Shown here one piece after another: positions 26,536 to 36,685 of a DNA stretch of 64,000 nucleotides. The stretch lies in contig CAITWF010000009.1 of NCBI GenBank assembly GCA_903896015.1, positions 100,852 through 164,851 of the forward strand. The letters are read 5' to 3'. The translations under genes were made by a program, and so were the position numbers. The notes under the pieces are model-generated. The model saw only the letters and a program-made list of their open reading frames with translations. It made no database searches and was not told where the DNA came from. This DNA comes from an uncultured Opitutia bacterium. GTDB lineage: Bacteria; Verrucomicrobiota; Verrucomicrobiia; Opitutales; Opitutaceae. Every line of letters begins with the position of its first letter. Position 1 is the stretch's first letter.

Positions 26536-28155
26536 TCAGTTCACACCCGCCGACTTCAGTGTCGATTCGTAGAATTTAGCCGAGTCGGCCTTGAGTTTCG
26601 CGAGTTCGCTCGGGACCATATACATCATGTGCCCCGCCTCGTAGAACGTGAGGCTGATGTTGCCGCGCACCGCCGGATCGAGGCCCATCTGGCGCACGGT
26701 GTATTCCGTCGCGAAGTAAGGCGTCGCGAGATCAAAGTGGCCGTTGGCGATCCAGACCTTAAGGTTCGTGTTGCGGCTCATCGCCTGGTGCAGCATCTCG
26801 GCCGTGTTGAGATATTGGTTCTGCACGTTGTTGTAATTCCACGGCTGCACGTCGCCCGTCAGCGCGTTGTAAGGCAGATCGCTTTCATACTTCAGCTCGC
26901 GGCGGACGTAGTCGTTGAAGCAGGCGACATAGGCGCCGTAAACCGCCTCGTAGCTCGGATCGAATTCCTGGCGGCCGGCGGTGCCCGGTGCGTAACGGAT
27001 ACCCGCAAGCCGGTTGTCGTAACGGCCCACCGAGCGATCCTCGGCTTCAAGCAGCTTGGTGGTAAAGGTGAAGATATCGATCCGCAGGTTGCGCTGGAGC
27101 ACGAACGCCTCCGGTAAACCGATCAGCGCAGCCTCCTCCTTCGCGAGCGCGGCCTTCTCGGCCGCCGACAACGCATCGCCTTTCATCAGCGCGGGCGCGT
27201 ATTTTTCCTGCACAAATTTTTCCGCTGCCGCGAGGACCGTCGGCAGGTCGGCCTTCGCGTAGGCGGCGCCGAGCTTCTTGTGATACCACGCGCCCGCCGC
27301 GTAGGTCGGAAGAAACAGCGTGTAAGGGAGATCGTTGCCGGGCGTGAAGCGCGCCGTCTCGAAGTTCATGATCGAGGAGACGAGCGTGATGCCGTTGAGA
27401 TAAAGCCCGTAGCGATCCTGGAGGTAATCGCTGAGCGCAGAGGCGCGAGTCGTGCCGTAGCTCTCGCCGATCAGAAATTTCGGGGAGGGCCAGCGGGCGT
27501 TGCGCGTGATGTAGAGCCGGATGAAATCCCCGACCGAAGCGACGTCTTCGTTGAAACCGTGAAACTGGTGCGGGTCCTCGCCCGCCGCCGCGCGGCTGAA
27601 GCCGGTCGAAACGGGATCGACGAACACGAGGTCGGTTTGGTCTAGCCAGCAAAGATCATTGTCGATCATTTTGTAGGGCGGCGGGAGTGATTCGCCCTTC
27701 TCCGTCATCGCGATCCGCTTCGGGCCGAGCGCGCCCATGTGCAGCCAAATCGACGCGGAACCTGGGCCACCGTTGAACGAGACGGTGATCGGGCGCTTCG
27801 CGAGATCGATTTTCTCGTCGGCGCTCGCGAGCTTCGTGTAGGCGATGAAGAAAAGGTTGGCCTTCGTTTTCTCACCCTTCGCGTCCTTCATCGCCATGTA
27901 GCCGGCAGTCGCTTTATATTTGATCACTTTGCCGCCGAGCGTGATTTCGTGCTCGGTCACTGATAGAACCGGCTCCTTTTCTTCCTTGGCCGGGGCGTCC
28001 TTCTTCTCGCCCGCGGCAGCCGGACTGGCGGTTTCCGCGGCAGCGGTGGCAGCGCCGCGACCACCACGGCCACGGCCTTCTTGCGCGAGAGCGAACGTGA
28101 CAGGGAGCGTGAGGGCTAGGGCGAGAACGTGAATCAGGGATCGATGCGAGGTCAT
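26536..28155 (-). CDS. exported S10-family serine carboxypeptidase-like protein
   Basis: A 539-residue secreted protein with a signal peptide (residues 1-24) and a Gly/Arg/Ala-rich linker (26-62). The alpha/beta hydrolase core has the S10 signatures NGGPGSASIW (128-137) and GESYGT with nucleophile Ser232; the Asp in NGHFDLATP and His in AGHMMYM complete the triad. S10 enzymes remove C-terminal residues from peptides. Last gene of a three-gene unit with two amidohydrolase genes, the stop of the middle one overlapping its start by 4 bases. Probably a periplasmic or secreted peptide degradation system. Confidence 0.88.
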   Translation of the reverse strand: MTSHRSLIHVLALALTLPVTFALAQEGRGRGGRGAATAAAETASPAAAGEKKDAPAKEEKEPVLSVTEHEITLGGKVIKYKATAGYMAMKDAKGEKTKANLFFIAYTKLASADEKIDLAKRPITVSFNGGPGSASIWLHMGALGPKRIAMTEKGESLPPPYKMIDNDLCWLDQTDLVFVDPVSTGFSRAAAGEDPHQFHGFNEDVASVGDFIRLYITRNARWPSPKFLIGESYGTTRASALSDYLQDRYGLYLNGITLVSSIMNFETARFTPGNDLPYTLFLPTYAAGAWYHKKLGAAYAKADLPTVLAAAEKFVQEKYAPALMKGDALSAAEKAALAKEEAALIGLPEAFVLQRNLRIDIFTFTTKLLEAEDRSVGRYDNRLAGIRYAPGTAGRQEFDPSYEAVYGAYVACFNDYVRRELKYESDLPYNALTGDVQPWNYNNVQNQYLNTAEMLHQAMSRNTNLKVWIANGHFDLATPYFATEYTVRQMGLDPAVRGNISLTFYEAGHMMYMVPSELAKLKADSAKFYESTLKSAGVN

Positions 28156-29480
28156 GTTTTGTTGGCTTTCAGTTGTTCGTATTTCTTTTGGTATTTTTCG
28201 TAAAGACGCGTGTGGTGATTCGAGAGATCGATGCTTGCACCGTCGATGTAGGCTCGCTCGACGTGTGTCGGCATTTCGATCGGATCGCCGTCGGTCACGA
28301 TCAGCGTGGCGCGTTTACCCACCTCGATCGAGCCAAGTTCGTTTGCGACACCGAGGAGTTGCGCGGGATAGAGCGTGATCGCCTTCAATGCTTCGGAGGG
28401 CGGCAAGCCGTAGGCGGCGGCCTTGCCGGCTTGGTAAGGCAGGTTGCGATCGGCCTGGTTGCCGAGTTCGGCGTTGTCGCCGTCGTTGGCGATGCAGAAG
28501 CGGACGCCGGCAGCAAAAAGTTTGCCGGGGTTCGCGTAGGTCGCATCGAACGGATCTTCGCGATGGAGCGGAAGCGTAAGCACCGGGCCGACAATGACGG
28601 GCACGTCGTTTTGCTTGAGGAGGTCGGCGACTTTCCACGCTTCGAGTCCACCAAGGATGGTAATTTTCAGTTTCTCGGTTTTTGCCCACTCGATCGCGGA
28701 TTCGATTTCGCGGGCTTCGTTGGCGTAGACGAAAACGGGCATCTCGCCGCGCAGCGCGGGAATCATCGCCTCCCAGCGGAGATCGGTGTCGATCGGTTTG
28801 CCGGCACCTTCCTTTGCTTTGAGGTAGGCGCGCGCGGTGGCGAAGGCATCGCGGATTTTTTTCAGGTTGTCGTCGATCGCGCGCTGCTGGTCGGCGACGG
28901 GACGCGGGAAACTGGGATCGCGGTTGATCGTGAGGTTGGGCCAGCGGAGATGCAGCGCGACGGCGGGCCGGATTGTCAGGTCCTCGTAGGTCCAGCCGTC
29001 CATACGAATGAGCGTGGAGACGCCCGCGATGAGACCAGTGGTCTGCGGAACGGTGAGCGCAGTGAGGATGCCGTTGGCGCGGGAGACCGGGATATGTTCG
29101 CTGTCGGGATTGATCGCGGGTTGGGCGCGGGCGTTCGGATTAAGGCCGCCAGTCTCGGAGAGATCGACGCTACCGCGAACGGAGGCAGTCTCACTGAGGC
29201 CCATGCCGCTGAAGGCCGAAATGAGGCCCGGATAAAGGTGCTTTCCGGCGACATCGACAACTGTGGTGCCTTTCGGTGCGGCGAGCTTTTGGCCGATCGC
29301 GGAGACCTTTCCATCGCGGAGCAGAACGTCGGTCGCGGCGAGATCAGCACCGCTCACCGTGTGAACGGTCGCACCGCGCAGGAGCACGGGACCGGCGGGA
29401 CGCACGGCGGGGATAGAATCTGAAGCGCGGGCAACGACGGCCGCGAGCACGAGTGCGAGGAGAAGTTTACTGGAGCGCAT
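28152..29480 (-). CDS. exported amidohydrolase-like protein lacking metal ligands
   Basis: A 442-residue protein with a signal peptide (residues 1-19) and the amidohydrolase fold: N-terminal beta sandwich with VLLRGATVHTVSG, the GKHLYPGLI step into the barrel, a C-terminal IEVGKRATLIV sandwich strand. The normal metal-binding HxH after GLI is replaced by SAFSG, and the later His positions (VYANE, ILGGLEA) and the Asp-bearing DGDN segment are altered. It is therefore likely inactive as a metallo-hydrolase, or acts differently. It overlaps the flanking genes (14 bases upstream, 4 downstream). Confidence 0.82.
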   Translation of the reverse strand: MRSSKLLLALVLAAVVARASDSIPAVRPAGPVLLRGATVHTVSGADLAATDVLLRDGKVSAIGQKLAAPKGTTVVDVAGKHLYPGLISAFSGMGLSETASVRGSVDLSETGGLNPNARAQPAINPDSEHIPVSRANGILTALTVPQTTGLIAGVSTLIRMDGWTYEDLTIRPAVALHLRWPNLTINRDPSFPRPVADQQRAIDDNLKKIRDAFATARAYLKAKEGAGKPIDTDLRWEAMIPALRGEMPVFVYANEAREIESAIEWAKTEKLKITILGGLEAWKVADLLKQNDVPVIVGPVLTLPLHREDPFDATYANPGKLFAAGVRFCIANDGDNAELGNQADRNLPYQAGKAAAYGLPPSEALKAITLYPAQLLGVANELGSIEVGKRATLIVTDGDPIEMPTHVERAYIDGASIDLSNHHTRLYEKYQKKYEQLKANKT

Positions 29481-32400
29481 GGGTGGAGCAGTTGATGGTG
29501 TCGGCGCCGTCGTGGTAGATGGATTGAAATTCGTGGGCGCGGATTTCCTCCATGGCCTGAAGGGCGCGAATCACGGAAGGCGGTTCGGCCGGCGCGGCGG
29601 AGCCAGCGCCACCGCGCCCCCCACCCGCGGCCGCACCGCCGCCCGCGGCGAGGGCGCGCATGCGTTCAGTGAGCGCCTTCTGCGCGAGAGCTTCGCGTTC
29701 GCTGGTCGCGGCAGCGCGCATCGCGGCATCGTCCGCGAGCGAGAAATAGCAGCGTCCGTCGATCCAGGTCTGCTCGGCGCGAGCGTAGGTGGAGAGCGGA
29801 CTTGCGCTCCAGATCACAAAGTCGGCGTCTTTGCCCGGCTCAAGTGAGCCCACGCGATCGTCGATGCGGAGCTGCTTGGCAGGATTGAGCGTGACGAATT
29901 TCAGCGCCTCGTCCTCGGGCACGCCGCCGTACTTCACGGCTTTCGCGGCCTCGGAGTTGAGACGGCGGGCGAGTTCGTTGTCGTCGGAGTTGAACGAAAC
30001 CACCACGCCCGCCGCGCGCATCATCGCGCCGTCGTAGGGGATCGCGTCGACCACTTCATTTTTGTAAGCCCACCAGTCGGTGAAGCACGAGCCTCCGGCA
30101 CCGAGCTTCGCAATCTCGTCGGCGACTTTGTAGCCTTCGAGAATGTGCTGGAACGTGCCGACGGTGAGCTTTTCGCGCTGCGCGAGCCGGATGAAGGTCA
30201 GCACCTCATCCTGCCGGTAGGAGTGAATGTGCACGATGCGATCGCCATGGAGGATTTCGAGCGCGGCTTCGAGACGGAGGTCGCGGCGCGGAGGGAGTGG
30301 CGACTTACCTGAACTCCAATCAGACCAGTCGCGCTCGTAGTCGCGGGCACGGGCGAACGTGTCGGCCATGATCTGTTCGACGCCCATGCGCGTCTGCGGA
30401 TAGCGCGCCGCGACGCCGGGCGTGATCGTGCGGTTGGACTGCTTCACATTTTCACCGAGCGCAAACTTCACGCCGGGTTTCGCGCCAGCGAATTTCAACT
30501 CTTCCGGCATCGCACCCCAACGGAGTTTGATAACTTGGTTCTGGCCGCCCATCGGGTTGGCGGAGCCGTGCAAAAGGTTCGCCACGGTCAGGCCACCGGC
30601 GAGTTCGCGGTAGATGCCGACATCGGTCGCGTCGACGACATCACCCACGCGCACCTCGACAGTGACAGCGCTCGTCGCCTCGTTCACGCCCCGCGAAATC
30701 GCCGTGTGCGAGTGACAATCGATCAAACCAGCGGAAACATGCTTACCCGCCGCATCAATCACGGTCGCGCCTGCGGGCGCGGAAAGATTTTTTCCGACCT
30801 GCTCGGTTTTTCCGGCGTGCACGAGCAAATCACCCCCCACGATGCGGCCGGCGGAGCCGCTCGTCCAAATCGTGGCGTTCTTCACGAGCAGCCACTCGGG
30901 CTGCGCGGGGATGCCTTTGCGGCCGTAGGCGCCGGCGGGCCAGTTGTCGGCGTTGGCCAGAGACTTTTCCTCGCGCGCTGCGGGACCGGCGGGCTTTTCA
31001 GGAGTTGACGTGCGCTCGGCGCTCCAGCGAAACTCGGTGCCGTCGGGCAAGAGTCCCGAGCCTTCCGCCGAATTCCCCTTCACGGTGCCGGCGAGCCGAA
31101 CGGTGCCTTTCGCGTCCTTGCCGAGGAAAACCTCGGCGGGCGCGAGGAGCGTGAGCTGATCGCGTGACTGCACCATCGTGAGGACTTTGTCGCCGAGCCG
31201 TGCGCTGGGGCGTCCGCCTCCGCCAGCACCCGCGCCCGCCGCGCCTCCGCCGGACGGACCGGAGCGAGTCTCGATCTTCAACTCATCCGGCGCCGTCGCG
31301 CCGCGCCAGGCCATTTTCCATGTGCCGCGCACGTCGACTTTTTCCGCGGCGGGCGTTTCAAAATGATCGCCATCGATCCACACGTCGGTGATTTCGGCGG
31401 TGCTGTCGGTCGCGAAGAGGTCGCCAGTCGCGATAATCACGTTGCCGAGTTTTCCGGGAGCGATTGCGCCAACGAGATCGTCGACGCCGAGCATTTTTGC
31501 CGGCGCGGTGGTGACGGCGGCGAGCGCGGCGTCGGGCGCGAGTCCGCGCTTCACGGCGAGCCGGACGTTGGTCCAGAATTGCGTGGCAGGCGTCGCAAGG
31601 CCGGCGGTCGTGAAGGCCACGGGCACGCCTTTCGCCGTGAGACGCGCGGCGTTGGACGGGGCGAGTTCCCAGTGTTGGAGCGTCGCGAGTGAGACATCAG
31701 CGGCCTTGTCCGGGGTCTCGACTTCCGGAGCCGCCGGAAAATTCAGCGGCACGATCACGGGCGCCTTGGCGGCGGCGATCGCGTTGGCAACACGGTAATC
31801 GGTGCCGCGCGTGCGGAGGACGAGCTTCAACTTGAACTCGTCCGCGATTTTCTGCGCACGCAGCACGTCGAGTTCATCCTGCGCCTCGATCACGACGGGC
31901 TTTCGGGCGGCGACGTAGTCGGCGAGCGCGCTGAGCGAGGCGTTTTCCTCCGGGCGCTGGGTGCCGGGATTTTTCTGCCAGGCATCGCGTGCCGACTGCA
32001 GCCACTGCGCGTCAAGCAGCGTCTGGCGGATGAGGGCGATGCAGCCCATGAGGGAATCCGGGTAAGCGTTCTCGCGAAAATTGCTCAACTCGAACGCCAC
32101 GTGTTGGGCAAGGTGCGCGCGGACGAGGGCGGCATTGGGCGCGCGGCCCGAGAGATTCACGAGCGCGCTCTCGCCGCGAAAAATCCCGCGACCGGGCGTG
32201 ACCGCGGCGGAGGTGAAGCCGAGTTCACGCAACGCCGTGGCACCGCGTTCGTCGACGGCCAGCACTTTGGCAACATCGCGCTCGGGCGTGACACGCGGAT
32301 TCCATGAACGTGCGACCGCAGCCGGCGCGATCGTCTCGGCGGGCACGGCGGCAGCGAGCACGCCGCCACGACCTCCACCCCCACGACCACCTCCCGCCGT

Positions 32401-32781
32401 AAGGGCCTCGGTCTTCAAAGCGCCCGGCAGCGACACGTCGGCCAGCGGCTCGATGAGTCCGGCGTAGATAGTTTTTCCGTCGGCGGACCAGATACGCGCA
32501 TCGGCGGGAATCTTCACGTCCGCCTCGGCACCCACGGCGGCGACGATTCCGTCGCGTATCACAAGCGTGCCCTTTTCAATGACCGCGCCCGGAGATGTTA
32601 CTATCCGTGCGCCAGTGATGGCGTGCACTCGGGGGCTCGCGTCGCGCAGGCCCTCGATTGGGGTTGAGGACACTTGGGCGGCCAGCGAAGCCGCCGCCAG
32701 AGCCAGCATTGATCCAAAAACAAAACGCGCCAGCTCAAGGCCAGCGCGGGAAGTTGCCATCCGAACGGAGGAGAAAGCCAT
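29467..32781 (-). CDS. large exported protein with two tandem amidohydrolase domains
   Basis: About 1104 residues, signal peptide with core MLALAAASLAAQ. Domain 1 (about 35-510) has the fold (GTLVIRDGIVAAVG, then IYAGLIEPLADVSL) but no HxH. A Gly-rich linker and beta region with APDELKIETRSGP follows. Domain 2 (about 640-1040) is intact: SAGLIDCHSHTAIS, VHIHSYRQDE, GTFQHILEGYK and SFNSDDNE supply the metal ligands. It thus pairs one degenerate and one active copy. The C-terminus has another Gly-rich stretch. The start could be 32781 or 32760; no ribosome-binding site helps. First gene of a three-gene exported unit. Confidence 0.82.
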   Translation of the reverse strand: MAFSSVRMATSRAGLELARFVFGSMLALAAASLAAQVSSTPIEGLRDASPRVHAITGARIVTSPGAVIEKGTLVIRDGIVAAVGAEADVKIPADARIWSADGKTIYAGLIEPLADVSLPGALKTEALTAGGGRGGGGRGGVLAAAVPAETIAPAAVARSWNPRVTPERDVAKVLAVDERGATALRELGFTSAAVTPGRGIFRGESALVNLSGRAPNAALVRAHLAQHVAFELSNFRENAYPDSLMGCIALIRQTLLDAQWLQSARDAWQKNPGTQRPEENASLSALADYVAARKPVVIEAQDELDVLRAQKIADEFKLKLVLRTRGTDYRVANAIAAAKAPVIVPLNFPAAPEVETPDKAADVSLATLQHWELAPSNAARLTAKGVPVAFTTAGLATPATQFWTNVRLAVKRGLAPDAALAAVTTAPAKMLGVDDLVGAIAPGKLGNVIIATGDLFATDSTAEITDVWIDGDHFETPAAEKVDVRGTWKMAWRGATAPDELKIETRSGPSGGGAAGAGAGGGGRPSARLGDKVLTMVQSRDQLTLLAPAEVFLGKDAKGTVRLAGTVKGNSAEGSGLLPDGTEFRWSAERTSTPEKPAGPAAREEKSLANADNWPAGAYGRKGIPAQPEWLLVKNATIWTSGSAGRIVGGDLLVHAGKTEQVGKNLSAPAGATVIDAAGKHVSAGLIDCHSHTAISRGVNEATSAVTVEVRVGDVVDATDVGIYRELAGGLTVANLLHGSANPMGGQNQVIKLRWGAMPEELKFAGAKPGVKFALGENVKQSNRTITPGVAARYPQTRMGVEQIMADTFARARDYERDWSDWSSGKSPLPPRRDLRLEAALEILHGDRIVHIHSYRQDEVLTFIRLAQREKLTVGTFQHILEGYKVADEIAKLGAGGSCFTDWWAYKNEVVDAIPYDGAMMRAAGVVVSFNSDDNELARRLNSEAAKAVKYGGVPEDEALKFVTLNPAKQLRIDDRVGSLEPGKDADFVIWSASPLSTYARAEQTWIDGRCYFSLADDAAMRAAATSEREALAQKALTERMRALAAGGGAAAGGGRGGAGSAAPAEPPSVIRALQAMEEIRAHEFQSIYHDGADTINCSTHALQ

Positions 32782-32998
32782 GGGAATGAATCGCGCGAGC
32801 CGCGACTCGCGGAGGCAACGGCGCGCCCGCTTCGCTGGCAATCCGATTTTGCCGTTGCGGCAAGTTGCGATTTCCGCGTCACCTTTTGGCCACCCCCGCG
32901 TCTTTGCGTTCCGCACGCCAGCAAGTATGTGCCTCTCCACGGTGCGTCCGCTTCTGCGAGCTAATCCGTTCCCTTTCCCTCCCGCATTTCAACCTCAC

Positions 32999-34531
32999 AT
33001 GGCCAAATCGAAATCCCCCGCCGGTCTGATTATCCTGATCCTCGCCGTCCTCGCAGCCGCAGGCGGCACGTGGTATTACTTCTACGGCCGGGGCGACAAG
33101 CAGCCCGAGTTCTCCACGGTCAAGATCGCCCGCGGCAACATTGTGCAGACCATCAGCGCCACCGGCAGCCTACAGACCACCTCGCAGGTCACCATCAGCT
33201 CCCAAGTTTCCGGCAACGTCATGGCGATCAATGCGGACTTCAATGACACAGTGAAAAAAGGCCAGTGGCTCCTGAAGATCGATCCCTCGACTTACATTCA
33301 GAAGCTCACGCAGGCGCAGGCCGACCTCGCCTCGGCCGATGCCACGACCGTCAAAGCGAGGGGCGACACGGCGCGAAACAAGGAGCTCTTCGACAAAAAA
33401 CTCATTTCTCAATCCGACTACGACACCGCGGTCGCAACACTAGCGCAGGCCGAGTCCACGCTCGTGAGTCGCCGGGCCGCCGCCGAAAACGCCCAGACCG
33501 ATCTCGATCGCTGCGTGATCTACTCGCCGATCGACGGCGTCGTGCTCAATCGCACGATCGACGTCGGCGCGACCGTCAACGTCAACCAGACCGCGGTCGC
33601 CCTCTACACGCTCATCAACGATCTCACCAAGCTCCAAATCAGCGCCGACGTTTCCGAGGCCGACATCGGCAGCGTTCAGGAGGGCCAGGCGGTGCGTTTC
33701 ACAGTCGACGCCTACCTGAACCGCCCGTTTCAGGGCCTCGTCACCCAAGTGCGCAATTTCGCCAAGAACAGCAGCGGCGTCGTGACATTCTCCGTGATCA
33801 TCGACGTCGATAATTCCAATCTCATGCTCAAGCCCGGCATGACCGCGACCGCCAACATCATCATCGCCGAGCGGCCCGATGTGTTGGTCGTCGCCAACAA
33901 TGCCCTGCGCGTGCGCATCCCCGCTGAGTTGTTGCCCAGGACGCCGGCCGCCAACCCGGTCGCGGGCGCCGCGCCCGCCACCAAAGTCATGACTGATGAC
34001 GAACGCCGTGCCGCCATGCGCGAGATTATGGGTAGCCTCGGCCTGCAGCCCGGCACGCCACCCACGCCTGAAATTATCGACAAGGCTAAGAAACTCGCCA
34101 CGAGCAAAGGCCTCGATCCCGAGGCCATCACGCAAATGTTAAATCGCTTCGCCAGTCGCGGTCAGGGTGGTGGCGGCGGCCGCGGCGGCAATGGTGGCGG
34201 TGGCCCAGGTGGCGCCGGTGGCAATCGCGGCGGCGCCGGGATGAACGTCAGCAGCCAACCGCGCACGGTTTACAAACTCGTCACCGACGCTACCGGCAAG
34301 AAAACGATTGAGCCTGTCTCGATTCACCTTGGAATTTCCGACGGCACGTTCACGCAAATCCTCGATGGGGTCGCCGACGGAGACACGCTCGTCACGTATG
34401 TGACGATGCCCGGCGCGGCTCCGATCATGACCGGCGCGCCAGGTGGGAACAACAATCCCTTCCAGCAGGGCCAGCGCGGTGGCATGGGCGGTGGCGGCGG
34501 TGGCGGTTTTGGCGGCGGCCGTGGTTTCTAA
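32999..34531 (+). CDS. MacA-like periplasmic adaptor of an ABC efflux system
   Basis: A 510-residue membrane-fusion protein. An N-terminal anchor (LIILILAVLAAAGGTWYYF, about 10-28) is followed by the first lipoyl half (IVQTISATGSLQTTSQVT), a coiled-coil hairpin (TQAQADLASADATTVKARGD), the second lipoyl half (VIYSPIDGVVLNRTID) and beta-barrel domains. It extends beyond canonical MacA by an Ala/Pro-rich stretch and a long Gly/Arg-rich segment around 395-425. It lies 42 bases before its ATPase and then permease, forming a MacA-MacB set that exports peptides, antibiotics or siderophores through a TolC-type channel. Start set by the anchor. Confidence 0.88.
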   Translation: MAKSKSPAGLIILILAVLAAAGGTWYYFYGRGDKQPEFSTVKIARGNIVQTISATGSLQTTSQVTISSQVSGNVMAINADFNDTVKKGQWLLKIDPSTYIQKLTQAQADLASADATTVKARGDTARNKELFDKKLISQSDYDTAVATLAQAESTLVSRRAAAENAQTDLDRCVIYSPIDGVVLNRTIDVGATVNVNQTAVALYTLINDLTKLQISADVSEADIGSVQEGQAVRFTVDAYLNRPFQGLVTQVRNFAKNSSGVVTFSVIIDVDNSNLMLKPGMTATANIIIAERPDVLVVANNALRVRIPAELLPRTPAANPVAGAAPATKVMTDDERRAAMREIMGSLGLQPGTPPTPEIIDKAKKLATSKGLDPEAITQMLNRFASRGQGGGGGRGGNGGGGPGGAGGNRGGAGMNVSSQPRTVYKLVTDATGKKTIEPVSIHLGISDGTFTQILDGVADGDTLVTYVTMPGAAPIMTGAPGGNNNPFQQGQRGGMGGGGGGGFGGGRGF

Positions 34532-34573
34532 TCGCCCTCCGGCGCCAACTTCGACTTCCCCTAACATCCCTCC

Positions 34574-35353
34574 ATGGCTGCTGTCGTTACAATCGAGGAG
34601 CTTCACAAAATCTACGACTCAGGCGACGTGCCGGTGCACGCCGTCCGCGGCGTATCGCTCGACATCCATCGCGGCGAATTCGTCGCGCTCATGGGCGCCA
34701 GCGGCTCCGGTAAGTCGACCTTGATGAACATGCTTGGCTGCCTCGACCGCCCCACGCGCGGCCGTTACCTGCTCGACGGCACCGACGTTTCCCAACTCGA
34801 CAAAAACGAACTCGCCGACATCCGAAACCAGAAGCTCGGCTTCGTTTTCCAAGGCTTCAATCTCCTCTCCCGCACCACCGCGCTTGAGAACGTCGAGCTC
34901 CCCTGCCTCTACGGCGTGAGGCGCATGTCCTCGAAAAAAATGCGCGAGCGCGCCATGTATTGCCTCGAGATCGTCGGCCTCGCCAATCGCGCGGACCACA
35001 TGCCCAACCAACTTTCCGGCGGCCAGCAGCAGCGCGTCGCGATCGCCCGCGCCCTCGTCAACGAGCCGCAGGTGCTGCTCGCCGACGAACCCACAGGCAA
35101 CCTCGACAGTAAAACCTCGATCGAGGTCATGGGCGTGTTTCAAAAGCTCAACGAGCAGGGCATCACCATCGTGATGGTCACGCACGAACTCGACGTCGCC
35201 CGCTACTGCAAGCGCAACCTCATCCTCCGTGACGGCGTCGTCGTCCGCGACGAACTCATCAAGGATCGCAGCATCGCGGACACCGAGCTCGGCAAACTCC
35301 GCGACGCCGAGACCGCCGCCAAACTCCTCGCCGCCGGCTCGCCGGCCCGCTGA
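34574..35353 (+). CDS. MacB/LolD-like ABC transporter ATP-binding protein
   Basis: A 259-residue ATPase. Walker [11 protein letters not shown]-loop [17 protein letters not shown], signature [15 protein letters not shown] and Walker [12 protein letters not shown] are intact, of the MacB/LolD type with the characteristic DEPTGNLDS. The C-terminal end includes an Ala/Asp-rich tail. It lies between the adaptor and the permease (19 bases before the latter), so MacB's two domains are split over two genes here. It drives the export cycle on the cytoplasmic face. Confidence 0.93.
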   Translation: MAAVVTIEELHKIYDSGDVPVHAVRGVSLDIHRGEFVALMGASGSGKSTLMNMLGCLDRPTRGRYLLDGTDVSQLDKNELADIRNQKLGFVFQGFNLLSRTTALENVELPCLYGVRRMSSKKMRERAMYCLEIVGLANRADHMPNQLSGGQQQRVAIARALVNEPQVLLADEPTGNLDSKTSIEVMGVFQKLNEQGITIVMVTHELDVARYCKRNLILRDGVVVRDELIKDRSIADTELGKLRDAETAAKLLAAGSPAR

Positions 35354-35372
35354 TCAACGCCGCCCTTCCGCC

Positions 35373-36629
35373 ATGCGTTTTCTCATCACTCTCCGGATGG
35401 CGCTCCGTGCGCTGCGCCGCAACACCATGCGGTCCATCCTCACCGCGCTCGGCATCATCATCGGCGTCTTCGCCGTGATCACCCTCGTCTCCCTCGGCAA
35501 CGGCGCCAAGACGCAGGTGCAGGCCGCGATCGCCAGCCTTGGCGACAACCTCGTCCTCGTCTTCCCCGGCAACCAGGGCCAGGGCGGTGGCGTGCGCAGC
35601 GGCTTCGGCGGCGCGACCACGCTCCTCCCGACTGACGCCGAGGCGATCGTGTCGAGTTTCCAACGCGCCGCCAGCGGCGCCGACAACAGTGTCGCAGCCA
35701 TTAGCCCTTACGTCTCCGCCCGCGGCCAGGTGCTCGCCAACGGCCTGAACTGGGGCACGCAAATTTACGGCGTCTCGCCGGATTTCCCCGTTATCCGCAG
35801 CTGGCGCGTTGCCAACGGCGTCTTCTTCGAGGACCCCGATGTCAGCGGCGCCACCAAGGTCGCGGTCGTGGGCAAAACGATCATCGATAATCTTTTTCCC
35901 GACCTCGATCCCGCTAATGTCGTCGGCCAGAGCATCCGCATTTTTGGACAGGGGGTCGCCGGCGGCACGCCTTTCAAAATCGTCGGCGTGATGGCCTCGA
36001 AGGGGTTCATCGGCAATCAGGACCAGGACGACGTGATCTACATTCCCTACACAAGCCACATGAAGCGCATCTCGCGCCGCACGTTTCTCAGCCAGATCTA
36101 CGTGCAGGCAAAGGACGAGGACTCGGTCGTGAAAGTGAAGGCCGATGTCACCGATCTCCTCACGCAGCGCCACAACGGCAACGTGGATTTCACCGTGCAG
36201 GATCAGGCTGACATCACCGCTGCGCGCACTGCCTCGACCACCGCCATGATCTATCTGCTCGGCGCCATCGCCGGCGTCTCGCTGCTCGTCGGCGGCATCG
36301 GCATCATGAACATCATGCTCGTCTCTGTCACCGAGCGCACGCGCGAGATCGGCATCCGCCTCGCGCTCGGCGCGCACGGCAGCGACGTGCTCACGCAATT
36401 TCTGATCGAAGCGATCGTGCTCAGCTCGCTCGGCGGCCTGATGGGCGTGGCCCTCGGCATCGGCGGCTCCATCGCGCTGGGCGGCTACATGAACATGCCC
36501 GTCGAACCATCCGTGCCCGCGATGATCGGCGCGGTCGGCTTCAGCGCGGCGGTGGGCGTATTCTTCGGCTACTATCCGGCACGCAAGGCCGCCCAGCTCG
36601 ACCCGATCGAGGCGCTGCGCTACGAATAA
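35373..36629 (+). CDS. MacB/FtsX-type ABC permease
   Basis: A 418-residue membrane protein with the MacB topology: TM1 (SILTALGIIIGVFAVITLVS, about 20-45), a large periplasmic domain (about 45-290) with the N- and C-terminal halves, and three C-terminal TM segments starting IAGVSLLVGGIGIMNIMLVSV. The EXEIGIRLALGAH motif between TM2 and TM3 and the FxxYYPARKAAQLDPIEALR end are diagnostic. With the upstream ATPase and adaptor it completes an efflux system. A 9-base hairpin lies 56 bases after the stop. Confidence 0.92.
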   Translation: MRFLITLRMALRALRRNTMRSILTALGIIIGVFAVITLVSLGNGAKTQVQAAIASLGDNLVLVFPGNQGQGGGVRSGFGGATTLLPTDAEAIVSSFQRAASGADNSVAAISPYVSARGQVLANGLNWGTQIYGVSPDFPVIRSWRVANGVFFEDPDVSGATKVAVVGKTIIDNLFPDLDPANVVGQSIRIFGQGVAGGTPFKIVGVMASKGFIGNQDQDDVIYIPYTSHMKRISRRTFLSQIYVQAKDEDSVVKVKADVTDLLTQRHNGNVDFTVQDQADITAARTASTTAMIYLLGAIAGVSLLVGGIGIMNIMLVSVTERTREIGIRLALGAHGSDVLTQFLIEAIVLSSLGGLMGVALGIGGSIALGGYMNMPVEPSVPAMIGAVGFSAAVGVFFGYYPARKAAQLDPIEALRYE

Positions 36630-36685
36630 GATATCCGCCGCCCTAGGCCGCGCCCTTTGCGCTTATTTGCGCGGGTGCTTTTGTC

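Noticed and set aside
28173..29423. 416-codon plus-strand frame over the middle amidohydrolase
   Set aside because: Antisense of a clear gene, with Arg/Gly/Val-biased composition typical of shadow frames.
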